Source of the DNA: Tricholoma matsutake
Taxonomy: Eukaryota; Basidiomycota; Agaricomycetes; Agaricales; Tricholomataceae
Assembly (NCBI GenBank): GCA_026075535.2
Contig: AP026543.1
Location: forward strand, 5,022,001-5,086,000
Length of the DNA stretch: 64,000 nucleotides
Direction: 5' to 3'
The position numbers and the translations under genes were made by a program. Of the stretch, positions 48,844 to 60,451 are shown piece after piece. The stretch's first letter is position 1, and each line of letters begins with the position of its first letter. The notes under the pieces are model-generated. The model was given only the letters and a program-made list of their open reading frames with translations. It made no database searches and was not told the DNA's origin.

Positions 48844-51202
48844 TCACTCGTCATTCGTCCAAATCTTTTGCATCTGTTTCTTGAAAGGGTCAAGTGTAAA
48901 TTCAAGCGCAGAACAAGGGTATCCAATCTCGAACTTGGCAAGCACGCTTGGATGTAATATCCCCAAAGTACCGATTTGTGTATCCTTCTTGATGTGACGT
49001 GCAGTTTCGTCGCGTTTAATAGCCGACGATATATCCTTCTGCGGCGACGCAGCACGGTAGTAGATCGTGGCAGCCCGGCCAGGGAAGAAGGCCGGGTCTA
49101 TGAATGCCATAAGCGGATAACAACGGAATACAGGAGGTGCGCTCACCACTGTTCTCTTTGATGTAGTAACCAGTCTCGGCCTTGAGATCTTCGCTCCCGA
49201 TCCTAGGGACTTCTAGCATCTTCATCGCCCGATCCAACATCCCATGGACGACTTCAAAGCCAGCTGTCTTGTTACACCAAACTGCCGCGGCGTGTCTTAC
49301 ATTGCGTGCCTGACGCTCTCTCGAGGTATCTTTGAACACCACATCGGACGTCTCAAAAACCTTGATAGGAAGCGGGTGTGAACGATTTTCCCGAATTGTC
49401 TTCAGAAGCCCTGGGATCAGGGATGTGCGGACCACTTGAAATTCGAGTGTTTTGGGGTTGGCAATTTTCACCGCAGTGTTACCGTCATCTTCATGGTTTA
49501 GCCATTCAAAGTTCTCTTCGTGTGAGCACTGTGACGAGGGTTAGCGACGAGACTAGATAAGGGATAAGAACACCCACAAGGATCAATGGGAGGACTTCTA
49601 CCCATCCGGCTAACGCCCATTCTACGCGTATGATGTCACTCAGTTTACTGATGGCCAAAGGCTGTGCCACGGTACTTGTAGCAGGGAACGTATGCGGTAG
49701 ATTGTTAAAACCATACGCGATGGCAGCGTCCTCCATGATATCACACTCGTGAAGAATATCTGGTCGCGTCGCCGGTATTTCTACCGCGACCTGATCAGGA
49801 TCTGATGGTGAGTTGGACGTGTGAAGCCCCATTCGTTGCAAAAGATTCGATAGGTCGGAGGTAGTGAGAGAAAGGCCAGTGCAAGAATTCACATAAGATG
49901 CATGAGCAGTGGTGTGTCGTTCGGAGATGTGGGGTGAGATGCGAGTCTGGCCATCCGGCATGACTACCTTCACCGGCTCAATGCTGGAACATAGAGTGTA
50001 GGTTTACTGCTGAACGTGTTACGGATTTCGAAACTCACGTGTACGGCTCTGCACAGTACTCCGAGAACATGGTGGATATGATGTTGACAACTATATCGAG
50101 TTTGGTCTGATCGGTTGCAGTGACATCTATGAAAACATTTCGGGTGTTCAGCGTGATTTTACTGTGTTCCGAGTTGATGATCGGAGGCATGGACAGCACA
50201 CGGTCTTTGGCGTCATAGATAATAGGGTAAACTGGAGAATCGCGAATTATGTGGAGGTATCTTGATAAATGCTTTTCAGACTACGGAGGACATTGCATCT
50301 TTAGGGTAGTTGGAAGCATAGGAGAAACGCACTTCATACAGGGTCATAAGCTCCTCTGCGGTGTAGGCTTGATTTTTTCCCAAGGGGGCGAACTTGATAT
50401 CTTTGGGAGGTCTAGCTTCGTATCTAAACGGCGCCTGCAGTGTATCCAGATCGTGCGTTCCTATAGCCACGAGCTGTCGTCGCCGACAGATATTCTGGTG
50501 AAGCTTGTCTTGCAAATCGATGAAAGAGATATAAGATCGTGGGGTGAATTTTACATTGCGCAAGATAGCGCAAGCAAAGAACGGCCTGATTCTCTTGACC
50601 TTCACGAAATGTGAGCTAGATGCAGTAAGGTCTGTACAACTATACCTCGGGGCTGCAGGTTACTGTCAACGATTGCGATTCACCACCGGGTGGATATACA
50701 AGTTTGTATCGTGGTGCTTCGTCTTTCTGTAGGAAGACACGGAGAGCACGCGCGATGCCCTCGATGCAAAGAAGGTCATATCTACGCAGGATAATCAGAT
50801 GAGTCATGAGTCAAATAGTTGTACCATGGTCATGTACCTATTTGCGGGAACCTCTATTTTCAATTGCTGTTCGGAGACAGCAATCAGAGAGGAAACCACG
50901 AAGATGACACCAAACTACGCACTGGACGTTCAGCAGGCAAACCAGCCTTGATCGCCTCTTCTCCTTCTGCAGTAGTCTATGGGAGGAACATTGTAATATA
51001 TTCGGCTGGCGTGGAATATAAGTTGTGCGCACGTCTTCATCAAGCTCTAGTCCGTAGTCGAAGCAAAGCTTGTCGAAATCCTCTGAAGCTGGGAAAATGG
51101 CGATCAAGATAGATACGAGTAGAGAAAGAATGAGATCGAAGTACAATACTCCTGTCCAAGTCGCTCCCAGAGATCAGCTTTGTCGACTGCTACGGTGGGC
51201 AT
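48844..51202 (-). CDS. FRS1: Cytosolic phenylalanyl-tRNA synthetase, beta subunit
   Basis: Structural/editing subunit of Phe[21 protein letters not shown] starts the protein, followed across an intron by [19 protein letters not shown], matching the beta N-terminus. Further on are [31 protein letters not shown]-like B5 sequence, [40 protein letters not shown] and [14 protein letters not shown] leading to [20 protein letters not shown]. The core ends [20 protein letters not shown] followed by [15 protein letters not shown] and TGA at 48846-48844. About twelve exons. Both ends agree with the cytosolic eukaryotic family of roughly 600 residues. Divergent from DPH6, with 104 bp between ATGs. Confidence 0.94.
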
Positions 51203-51306
51203 TTTGTAGGGTAAAAAATGGGAAGACAAGACAAGATTAAAGATTAGTCTGACTAGTGAGATCTCTGACACCCCGACTACCTTTTTCGGTCTTAGCCTGA
51301 ACTTCG
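51203..51306. promoter_or_regulatory. Shared divergent promoter PheRS beta / DPH6
   Basis: 104 bp between opposite ATGs, both genes serving translation. No TATA box recognised. Confidence 0.5.
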
Positions 51307-53933
51307 ATGAAATACCTCGCCTTGCTCAGTGGTGGCAAAGACAGTTGCTACAATCTATTACACTGCGAAAAGAACGGCCATGAACTCGTAGCTGCAGCAT
51401 CACTGGGGCCTGGGGCGGGAAAAGGTCCAGCATTACCTATTTTTCATACGACGACTGCTTCCAACGAACAATTTCATCAACCCAGAGGAACTTGATTCAT
51501 ATCTCTATCAGACTGTCGGGCAGGATGCAATCGAGTTTGTTGCTCATGCTCTTGATGTTCCGTTGTATCGACGTGTGATTACTGGTTACGCGGTCGACCA
51601 AGGTGCTGAGTATGGTGCCAGAAATGATCCGACAGGCATCGAAGGGGATGAGACGGAGGATCTGCTGATTCTATTATCCACTGTTAAAGTGCATGTTGCT
51701 TCCCTGCTTTTGAATTAAAACCTGATCCTTTCTTTAGTCTCATCATCCTGAAATCCAAGGCGTGTCTGTTGGTGCTATCCTGTCCAATTATCAACGCGTG
51801 CGTGTCGAACATGTGTGAGATGACTACTTCACTGACGATATGCCATTCTAATTTCTCGAGGTCAATAGTTGCCGCCGTCTTGGTTTGACTCCCCTCTGCT
51901 ACTTGTGGCAGAGGGATCAGGGAGAATTGCTCGCCGAAATGATAAGTTCGGGAATGGAAGCAATCCTCATCAAGGTAGCTGGAATTGGGCTTAAAATAAA
52001 TCACCTCGGAAAAACGCTGGCGGACATACAACCAACTCTTGTCAAGCTGGTAGGTCTTCATGAATGTCCTGGTTATCTCATAATAGTTTCCCCGTAGAAT
52101 CATCTCTACGGATCTCACATCTGTGGCGAGGGCGGAGAATACGAGACTTTGACCCTGGATTGTCCGCTGTTTAAGCATCGTATAATCCTGTAAGATATCC
52201 CGTCCACTTTATTTGGAACTTCCTGATGCACATCAATAGCACGGAGGTTGAAAGTGTGATTCATTCTGATAAAGATTTTGCGACTGTTGCATTTCTACGC
52301 ATAAAGAGTGCTAAGCTCGAGTCTAAAACAACCAGCAGAACATTTGTTGTACCAGCCCCACCTTTGCTGGAGGATGACTTTCGAGCTGTTCGTGACACCA
52401 TCGCACAGTCCCAAGAGCGATCTAGCGCTTCAGTGGGTGAAGCTCTGCAGCAGACTGTAGTCATTGAACCGATCGATAGAGATGTTCGGACCCGGAAAAT
52501 AGATTCCTGGATATCTGTTGCAAACATAGAAAGAAAGCTCGGGAATCCCATGGTGGATATTTCTATTGAAGACGAGGTGACAGAGTGTTTCATGATTCTT
52601 GAAGGTCAGCTTCAACCTCAATACCTGTTATGTTCGCTCTGACTCGTCAGTGAAGAGCGCCTCAACGAGCATTCTCTTGATATCTCTCACTGCACAGTCA
52701 TCAACATCTTGTTGTCATCAATGGACTTGTTTGCCCGCGTCAACACGGTATATTCAAGTTTCTTCTGGTCCAGCCCCCCTGCTCGCGCATGCGTGGCCGT
52801 TGATCTTCCCCATCCCATACGTATCCGGCTTGATTGTATCGCGTTTGTAGAACAAAATCCCACAGACCGTCAAGCTCTCCATGTACAGGGCTTGAGTTAC
52901 TGGGCACCAGCAAACATAGGGCCTTATTCCCAAGCTATCACGGTCTGCAGAATTTCTACAGCCTATGATTTTGGTGACTTCAACAATGGTTCTAGGCTGA
53001 TGAGCATGTTTTTATTTCGGGCCAGATCGGTATGATACCCAGGTGTCTTTCTCTGTCATCGCCTCCGTCGCTTGCGATGGAGACTGCTCTGGCATGTCAA
53101 CACGTGGCGCGAGTCACTGAAGCTCTGAAAAGTAATTCTGGCGGTGGATGGTTCGGCCATACCCAGGCAGCTCTCTATTGGCTTCTTGATATCAACCATC
53201 TACCACATGTGGAACATGGGCATCGAAGAAGTTCCAAGGTTGCGAATTTCGTATGGTTTCTCCGCCGGTCTGATTCCATGTCCAGATTCTGGTGGAAGCA
53301 AATACACCAACACTTTTCGTTATCATCAAAGCTCTGCCGAAAGAAGCCCTGATTGAGAAGCAAGTATATCTGCATACTGGTCGGTGCTCCATTACAGATG
53401 ATGACGATGTTTCAATGCAACCCCGAGAGCCCATATTTGAACAAGGTCTAGTGTTGCTATCAGATACATCGAGACTGCTCACACAGAGTAACAGATCGTT
53501 TAGATTTTACCCCTGGCGTAGCATTACACTGGCAGATGTCACGCTTCCAAGATACCACTTCAGCCTGTGCTATCATATGTGTTCGAGGTGGAGGTAGCTA
53601 GCTGTTGGCCTTCTCCTGAGATTGATTGTCAACCTCCTGATGACAGATAATCCTTGTGTTGCAAACACAATCAACACAGCAAACAACCTCTGTTCGATGG
53701 CAAGGCAAAGTCTTTCGATTCGGATGTTTTTCGTTCCATCACGCGCAGCTTCCTGTGAGCACTTCTTACGCAGCAATTGTTTTTTTAACACAGGCTTTAC
53801 ATTAGTTGCTTCTCTTTCTCAAGCTATCTTTGGAGTTCAGGGTTGTCCTCCCACCACATTAGTGCCATGCCGATTTATCTCATCAGGAGATGCTGATGAT
53901 TGGGATTATGCTATCTGTATTTTTAAACCTTGA
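51307..53933 (+). CDS. DPH6: Diphthine-ammonia ligase DPH6 with RidA-like domains
   Basis: Last step of diphthamide synthesis on elongation factor 2. The N-terminal PP-loop ATPase begins MKYLALLSGGKDSCYNLLHC, with SGGKDS the ATP site. HLYGSHICGEGGEYETLTLD (about 52090-52150) is the second conserved active-site block. The C-terminal half carries RidA/YjgF-type segments (SYWAPANIGPYSQAI and the second copy around 53.1-53.9 kb), as in fungal DPH6. It ends WDYAICIFKP at TGA 53931-53933. Twelve or more exons, some with less certain borders in the last 600 bp. Divergent partner of PheRS beta. Confidence 0.92.
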
Positions 53934-54149
53934 ATCCAGCCTTGATGGAAATCCAAATGAATACTAAGCAGTCATGGGAGAAAGGGCAACGCATTCTCAT
54001 CCCGACTAGAACTCACAACTTTGGTTCTACATATCAGCACACAGCACCACCGAACATACTGCTCATAATAAGCACATGATGTAATCTACAGAACCCGAAC
54101 TTCTGCTACACATAAATCCAGATTAGATGGAGAAAAGACGATCTGCCTA
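53934..54149. other. Convergent 3' region, DPH6 / sugar transporter
   Basis: A 216-bp AT-rich gap between stop codons. Expected to hold both polyadenylation regions. Nothing else seen. Confidence 0.5.
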
Positions 54150-56607
54150 CTAGGCGCTGTTCTCTTGCTCGAGCAACTGCATCTCGCCAAGTCTACGTCG
54201 CATCGCCTTCTCTGTGGGTGTAGGAGGAACCTTACGAACGATCAGTGCTCCCACTAGCGCGCAACATCCGCCAAAGCGCAGCGCCCATCCAACTCCCGTT
54301 TTGCCTAGATATGTCGTGCGTCCAGAATCAACTGGACTGTCACCATCAACAATCCGGAAGATTGCACTCGTGACCAGAGCAACCTGAGGCAAATATATAT
54401 GGGCCACGAATATGGGCCACGAATATATGAGTTGAGACTCACAATGAATTGAGGCATCACGATGGCGAGATTATGAATACCAAGCACTGTTCCCCCAGTC
54501 GTTGGCGCTGAGGGATCTGCTCCTTCATTTTCAGCTTCGTACTGGTCGTGAGAATGACGACGAATCAACGGCTGCCGCTCGCCACTCGGGCGATATGGAG
54601 AGGGAGTAGAAAGAGCACGGCTGTGAGACGGTCTCAGGGATGGTACAGACGTTGTCGACGAAGATTCCTTTAAGAACTGATCAAGGTTAATTGTATAGAG
54701 AGAGGATTGAAGTGTGATCACATACTTCCATGATAATAGCAAAAGGTACCCACATAGCGACCGCCCAACAAATCCCGACCAAAGTGATGAAGATAGTTGC
54801 CTGCGTCAAGCTCAGTGGGTACCATCTCATTTAAATGCGAAAGCTACCTGGACCACAGTGGTGATAAAGAACGTCGAGAAAGTCAAAATGGCAAAAAAGA
54901 TCAGTGCCCCTGTCCAGATGTTACGCAGCAAGAATGGCTTTATAGGAAGCCTAAGAGGTTTGCCATGGCGCACTGCTTCTGCACGCCATTCACGAACAGT
55001 ATTCCGCAGGCGAGTCAACTCGGCGTCTTCATCCACATCATCCTTATGTCCCATCAGACGATGATCGCGACTAGCAAGATGGGGCAAAAGGGTGCCTGCA
55101 ACTACACCAACTGTACGGAAGCTTAGGCTTTTAAAGATGACAACATGCTTTTTAGGACGTACCGATGCTATACAGAAGCATCGCGAATTCGCCACTTCGC
55201 GTCGCTAACTCCGGATCAGGCTCTTTTTGATTTTCGTAAGCCATGATTTGTCCCATATATGTCGTGCTACAAGGAGATCATGATAAGCAATACTTTGGAC
55301 ATAAGAAAACACATACGAATAAAACAAGAACGGGAACCTAAAGCGAACATAAGCCGAAGACCTGAGGGATGAGAATAAGGATGCCCACCAGCCCATGAAG
55401 GCAAATAACTGAACATAACAAACGCGCCGAACAGGCTTCGGAAGGTTAATGATTGCAACCTTAATGTTCAGAAGTACATCTTGAAATTTGCTATGAGACG
55501 CATGAAATTCAGGAACAGGATAGATCAATGACAGCAACACCTACCTCCGTTTCTTGTACCCCTCAGGGCGCTCTTCTTCCTCGTGGCAAATACAGGTTAT
55601 CCAAACCGTGGTAACGAGAATAACAATACATATGACACAGAACTTTCGGAACTGATCACCTCCCAGGAGCCGTATGATAGGAAGTTGTGCCAGAGGCAAA
55701 AACCCTGGATTCATTTGGTACATGATGGGGAAGCAAGCATCCACACGCACCGAATCCGAAGCCAACGATGTTGCCTGCATTCGTCATCCTACTATGCCAT
55801 GCATTACCAGCGCTAAGCTGAGCAGAAGGGGTAACATCGAGAAGTAGGTTTCGAAGAGAAGCTTGTAGTCCGTTGAGGGCGAAGTCGAGGACATAAAAGG
55901 AACATATAGCGAATCCAATGGCCGTGGTTGTAACCTACCATATCTCAGGAGATGTGTGTACTTGGGCAAGTCATACAACTGACCTTGTTGTTCCGTCGCT
56001 CATCCCAGTCGCCTGCACCGACGCCAAGCAGATCGACCAGGACAGAGGCCAATTCTTGGCAGTATGCAAGAACCAAGGTGGAAATTACAAGGGCGACAGT
56101 GGACAATATGATCCAGTATCTTCGACGATACTTGGAGGGTGAAGAATCAGACAAGGCACCTGAGTGCAGCGTAAGTATTGATAGCAGGGTCACAAACGCC
56201 AATCCCACCTATAACAGGCTGCGCGATCAGACCACTGATGGGTCCTGCCAACCATACAAGAGAAGTGATATGTTCCGAGAGTCCAAGGCCTAGGAGAAAT
56301 GGCGTCCCGTAACTAAACGACTCAAGTCAGATGAATAACCGTAGTCAAAACTCCCGTACCCGAGCTCGACGGTCCATGCAATTTGTGCTCCTGCCATGGA
56401 TATGCTCAAGGTGATCAGGTCCCAGGTGGTCAATCTGCGCTTAGAATGTTTTGCCCTCCCATTTGCTTCAGGAGCAGTCTGCGTTACACCATCGTCAACC
56501 ACTATTTCGGCAGAGCCGAAGTCTTCTGTGTTGTGTCTCGATCGGGCTGAAGGCCAAGGTATTTGAGTAGTTGGATCTGGGTCACCATCCGCAATTGGAG
56601 GTATCAT
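54150..56607 (-). CDS. SUT1/SLC45-type proton-coupled sugar transporter
   Basis: Major facilitator of the plant-sucrose/S. pombe Sut1/SLC45 group, probably importing disaccharides at the plasma membrane. After a soluble N-terminus (MIPPIADGDPDPTTQIPWPS) comes the family's first helix, LTTWDLITLSISMAGAQIAW and TVELGYG. The conserved 2-3 loop appears as SDSSPSKYRRRYWIILSTV, with the basic RRR after Asp. Later helices include LLDVTPSAQLSAGNAWHSRM, FAFMGWFPFLFYS-type sequence and FFAILTFSTFFITTVVQ. A charged central loop and a Ser-rich region before the last helices (HSRALSTPSPYRPSGERQPL) are typical of fungal members. C-terminal QLLEQENSA. Around ten exons. Substrate not proven; maltose or sucrose is suggested by family only. 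Confidence 0.85.
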
Positions 56608-56971
56608 TAGTCTGTCTCAAAGATCCAAGAGTGCAAAGGCAGTGGGTTGGTTGGTTGCAGACATGAAGTATGAACGAGGCCTATAAGTAGCTGTCTCGTA
56701 TGTCCACCTTCACGTTCCCATGTTCGGCTCTATCCGGGCCTCCCTGAGCGTCCACTTTCGTTGATTTAACTTTCAGTCACGGGTCGCGGGGCATCTGCTG
56801 TCTAATAAGCATTCCGGAGCGAGCCATGCATTATTACAATAGTGAATACAACAGTAGTGTTTCACGGTACTATAAAGGCGACTCTGTAGTCAATCTGTAG
56901 TAAATAGTAATCCGAGTCGCACAAGATAAATACTATACAAAAACTGATTGTACAGACACACAAAACCGTCT
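56608..56971. other. Upstream region of the sugar transporter
   Basis: A 364-bp gap between two (-) strand genes: promoter of the transporter and 3' end of the ankyrin gene. T/A-rich near 56900-56945. No clear motif or frame. Confidence 0.45.
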
Positions 56972-58933
56972 TCAACGCATGGAATTTGCAGACATCCCTC
57001 GCCGATGACTGGTTCCCGAGGGTTCCAAATTCGGCAGAGGTTTCGATAGGAGGTGGTGAAAAGGCTTCCGACGACCAGCTGTCGGCATGGTGCTATCCTC
57101 TATTGGTAAAGGGGGATCAGGGAACTGAGCATACTGGCTTGGAGGACCGATATAGGTTTCGTCCTCTTCAAGGACGCCTCGATCGGGACTTATCAGAGAA
57201 TGTGGCGAAGTAGATGTAGAGGATGAACGAGTTAGTAAAGGGAGGGGTGATGGTGATGGTCGCGTAGGATTCGTGCCAGACCGACTCCGGCTGTCAGACT
57301 GTGCAGGAATGATGCTATTCGAAAGAGTTTCGGAGCGAAGCTGCATGGCAGAAAAAGATGGTCGTAGACGTCGGGGAGTTGTCGACCCGCTAGGTGGAAG
57401 ATGATGTAGTGTTGATGTCTCGTCGATATTCGCAGAAGTTCCAGCCGAAGAATAGTTTGAGCCGTTTTGCGATCTGTTTTCTGTTGACGAAGTGCCCTGG
57501 CTTCCACTACGGTTACGTCTCAGGTATTTCTCCATGGCGTCAGCATCTCGTTCTCGCATGCGATTTGCAACGGGAGATAATGCGGACGCAGGATTACTAG
57601 GCGCGGCAAGCGTAGAGCCTTGTGGAGCTGGAGCTGAAAAAAGAAATGTAGTAGTCGTGGAAGGAACATGAGTATGGTGACCTGGTAATTGCTGGTTATG
57701 GAAATGTGACGTCGATCTCGTTTGTGATGGCGATGAAGAAGGAGAGAAGGATGAATGACTTTGTGGGCCAGGTGCCAAACTATCACTGTCCGAGGTGGCA
57801 GTTGTGCGACTGGTCCCGGATCCACTCCTCATCCTTGGAACATTGTCACGCGTCATCTTCGGAGGCACAGGGGGTGCATTCCCAGAATGCAATCCTCCCC
57901 ATTCGTTCCCTCGTTCAGCAGCTTGGGCAAACACATTCCTACGAGATTTCTTGTTGTTTTCGAATTGTAGACGGGCAGTATCTTGCAGTGTATCCCTTGT
58001 GCTAAATCTGCCAATGAATATTATTTACCAGGATATGGGCGGAGAGCCTGAGTACACGCACGAATAAGCATAATCGGAAGCTGTAAAGCCTTGATTATTT
58101 CTAGCAGCATACTGGCACCCTCTCTCAATGAGAAGTTGCACAACCTATGTAACCATTAGCGAGCTTACCAACATATCCTAAGGCAACTACTCACAGGTAT
58201 ATGTCCCCACGAACTGGCGCTATGACGGTAGTTGAGTATACTGTACTGAAATCAGATAATTAAAACTCACTAATGTAGCGAAGTGTTTCCTTTGTTGTCA
58301 GAAAGATCATAGTCAGCCCCGAGGTCGCAAAACATCTAGGTGGACACGAGGTAAGCAGATCGAGCTCTGAGCCACAGAAACTCTGCGCATACCCGCACAA
58401 GCTCTTCATTCCCTTTCAATGAAGCAATGTGGAGAGCTGTCTTTCCTTGAGTATTTGACCAGTCTAAAATCCCCGAATAACGATCGTAATACAAACGGGC
58501 CATCCGCAACGATGCGCCGGAAACGTCTTCTTGCGCTGATTGGGGCGCATAGGGGTCAACAGGAGAAGGCCTGTGGTCTGCTAAAAGCATGAGGATAGTA
58601 TTATTTTCCGAGTCCTGCGCGCAGAGGTAATTCGGACATGTAATTGCATTCGGGAGACATATACCTTGCTTAGTTCCTCGTCATCATGACCAGCGCTTAA
58701 CAAAAATTCAAATGTCTCCTCATGTCCTAACACAGCAGCCCATGCTAATGAAGTAAACCGTCGCGGCGCAGGGTCAGGATTTCTCATATCCGTCCTCTGG
58801 ACAAGTCGTTTGACAAGAAATAAGTTGTTTTCTAATGGTATGGAATTAATTAGCATTCCAGTTGACATCTGCAGAGAATAAGCATACCTTTCACGGCTCT
58901 TCTGAGTCTCGCCGTGGCATCCTTTTCAGCCAT
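56972..58933 (-). CDS. Ankyrin-repeat protein, AVO2-like (TORC2-associated?)
   Basis: MAEKDATARLRRAVK, then ENNLFLVKRLVQRTDMRNPD, SLAWAAVLGHEETFEFLLSA and GHDDEELSKDSENNTILML form ankyrin repeats whose start (RLR-A-----L-IVKRL, GHD..EL) is very like yeast Avo2. Two or three more repeats follow (NTQGKTALHIASLKGNEELV, LGADYDLSDNKGNTSLH, YASSWGHIPVVQLLIERG). The C-terminal 320 residues are disordered, with Pro/Ser-rich runs and a PPVPPK SH3-type motif, ending GMSANSMR. Avo2 also combines N-terminal ankyrin repeats with a Ser-rich tail. Five exons, of which the first is only 46 bases. The TORC2 link is family inference. Confidence 0.82.
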
Positions 58934-59404
58934 AGAGCGAGGGGAAATGTGGAAGATAAAAAATCGGGACTGCAGTTTCCAGGTACAAGGGGTATATTCA
59001 CCGGCATATACCGAGACGATATGTGGAGAAGGGGGGAGGGACCCCCATGTGATATTATCCGAGTTTTGCGGTCTTTCTTGCAATTTACATCTACAGCATT
59101 ATTCCCAAGATATAACTAAAAAATGATACGCAAAGCTGAATTAAATAATATGACGTGACAGTAACCATTTCATTGTTAGTAATAGATATTACGCAATGCT
59201 ATGAAGAATTTTATCCGAGGGCCAAGTTGCCTTATTTGAGTTACCTGACAAATTCTAGTGACGATAGTTGTTCCGGGGATCAAAGTGGTCACCGCATTAG
59301 AAAGCGGTCACGTGTATCGCAAAGCTGGAAAATGGAATCAAATGTTTTCCATCATCCTAAGTGTCAAACTAGTGTAGCTCGTCGCTGTGCCATTACACTG
59401 ACAG
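58934..59404. other. Divergent promoter region, ankyrin gene / STEEP1-like gene
   Basis: A 471-bp gap between opposite start codons. It contains GGTCACGTG at about 59307-59315 (an E-box-like CACGTG core) and an AT-rich block at 59118-59160. No coding signal beyond short chance frames. Confidence 0.5.
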
Positions 59405-60050
59405 ATGCCCAAAGTCGTTTCCCGCTCAGCGGTCTCGTCATCCTCTGATGGTCTGTCGCCTATGACTTGAGTGTTCTGATAACTTATGTACCGTATCTCT
59501 GGTCACCTACAGCACGGCCAACTGCATCTTCCGCTGCAGCCCTGCGTGTTTATTGTGTGTATTGTTTTGTCTAGCCGGATGGAGCATGCTGACCCGCATC
59601 AGATTGTATCTGTGGCGAGTTCATTGTACGTCTCATCTGCCCCCTTTTTTTTTTAACGTATCGAACCATATTGCAGCTTGTTATTGACAAAAATCTCGCG
59701 ACACTTCCGCGCCGCAAGACTGACAATGCTATAATCATCCGATCCCAAGATAGCGATGTTGCGAAAGCGAGAGTGTTCAAACTAAATGCAGTTTCGGGTG
59801 AACCTATTCTTCTGGAAAGGTAATACGAACAAGTCGCCTTCTACGTTCACACATTAACCGTCGATGTAGACAGCATGGACATGAACGCCAGTACAGATTT
59901 CATTGTCCACGATGTTCCTTGGTTATTGGTTATCAATCATCGCCGCCGCCTGCCAAATCCGCGCCATTTCTCTACATAATCTCCGGCGCTCTCACTCAAA
60001 TGCAGGGTCAATTGCCACCAGACGCGTTTCAAGAGGATGAAGTAGAATAA
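59405..60050 (+). CDS. STEEP1/CXorf56-like (UPF0428) protein
   Basis: Found only by joining small exons: MPKVVSRSAVSSSSD (59405-59450), ARPTASSAAALRVY, YCICGEFI (24 bases), LVIDKNLATLPRRKTDNAII and FKLNAVSGEPILLER, then QHGHERQYRFHCPRC and LVIGYQSSP, ending GQLPPDAFQEDEVE at TAA 60048-60050. The order C-x-C-G-E, L..LP-R..D, LLER--G-ERQYR--C--C and the Y-rich end is that of STEEP1, whose animal member promotes STING exit from the ER. Fungi lack that STING pathway, so the older function is unknown. The four Cys (CxC...CPRC) may bind zinc. Five exons. All junctions have GT/AG and keep frame. Confidence 0.85.
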
Positions 60051-60451
60051 ATTTGGTGACTGTCTACGCTGTAGAGCAAATACCCCATGTAAAGATCATC
60101 AGGGATCTGAAATAAGAAACTGGTAAGCCACAGGCTATCAATAGACAGAAGAAGAAGAATAACGATGGCGGCTCAGCTACCGTTGTAGAAAACAGTCATG
60201 ACGAAGGTGTTCGTGACACAAACGTTCATACAGTGTGAATAAAGTTGTCATCAAAGCCAGAAAGTGAACGAAAGGGTAAAACAGGCGGACGTACCATAGT
60301 GTAAGTCGACGTGTTGACATGGTTGCTATGTATCTGACAAGACAAGCGAAAATTTATATCACGGCTTTGTTTGGTGCTGCTTGGGGATAGAAGTCAAATT
60401 CAACAGAGATATAGGCATAGCTAGAGTCAGTTAGCCTTCATAAGTTTGTCG
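60051..60451. other. Spacer between STEEP1-like and WTAP-like genes
   Basis: A 401-bp gap with both genes on the + strand. It must hold the first gene's 3' end and the second gene's promoter. No repeat or frame of note. Confidence 0.5.
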
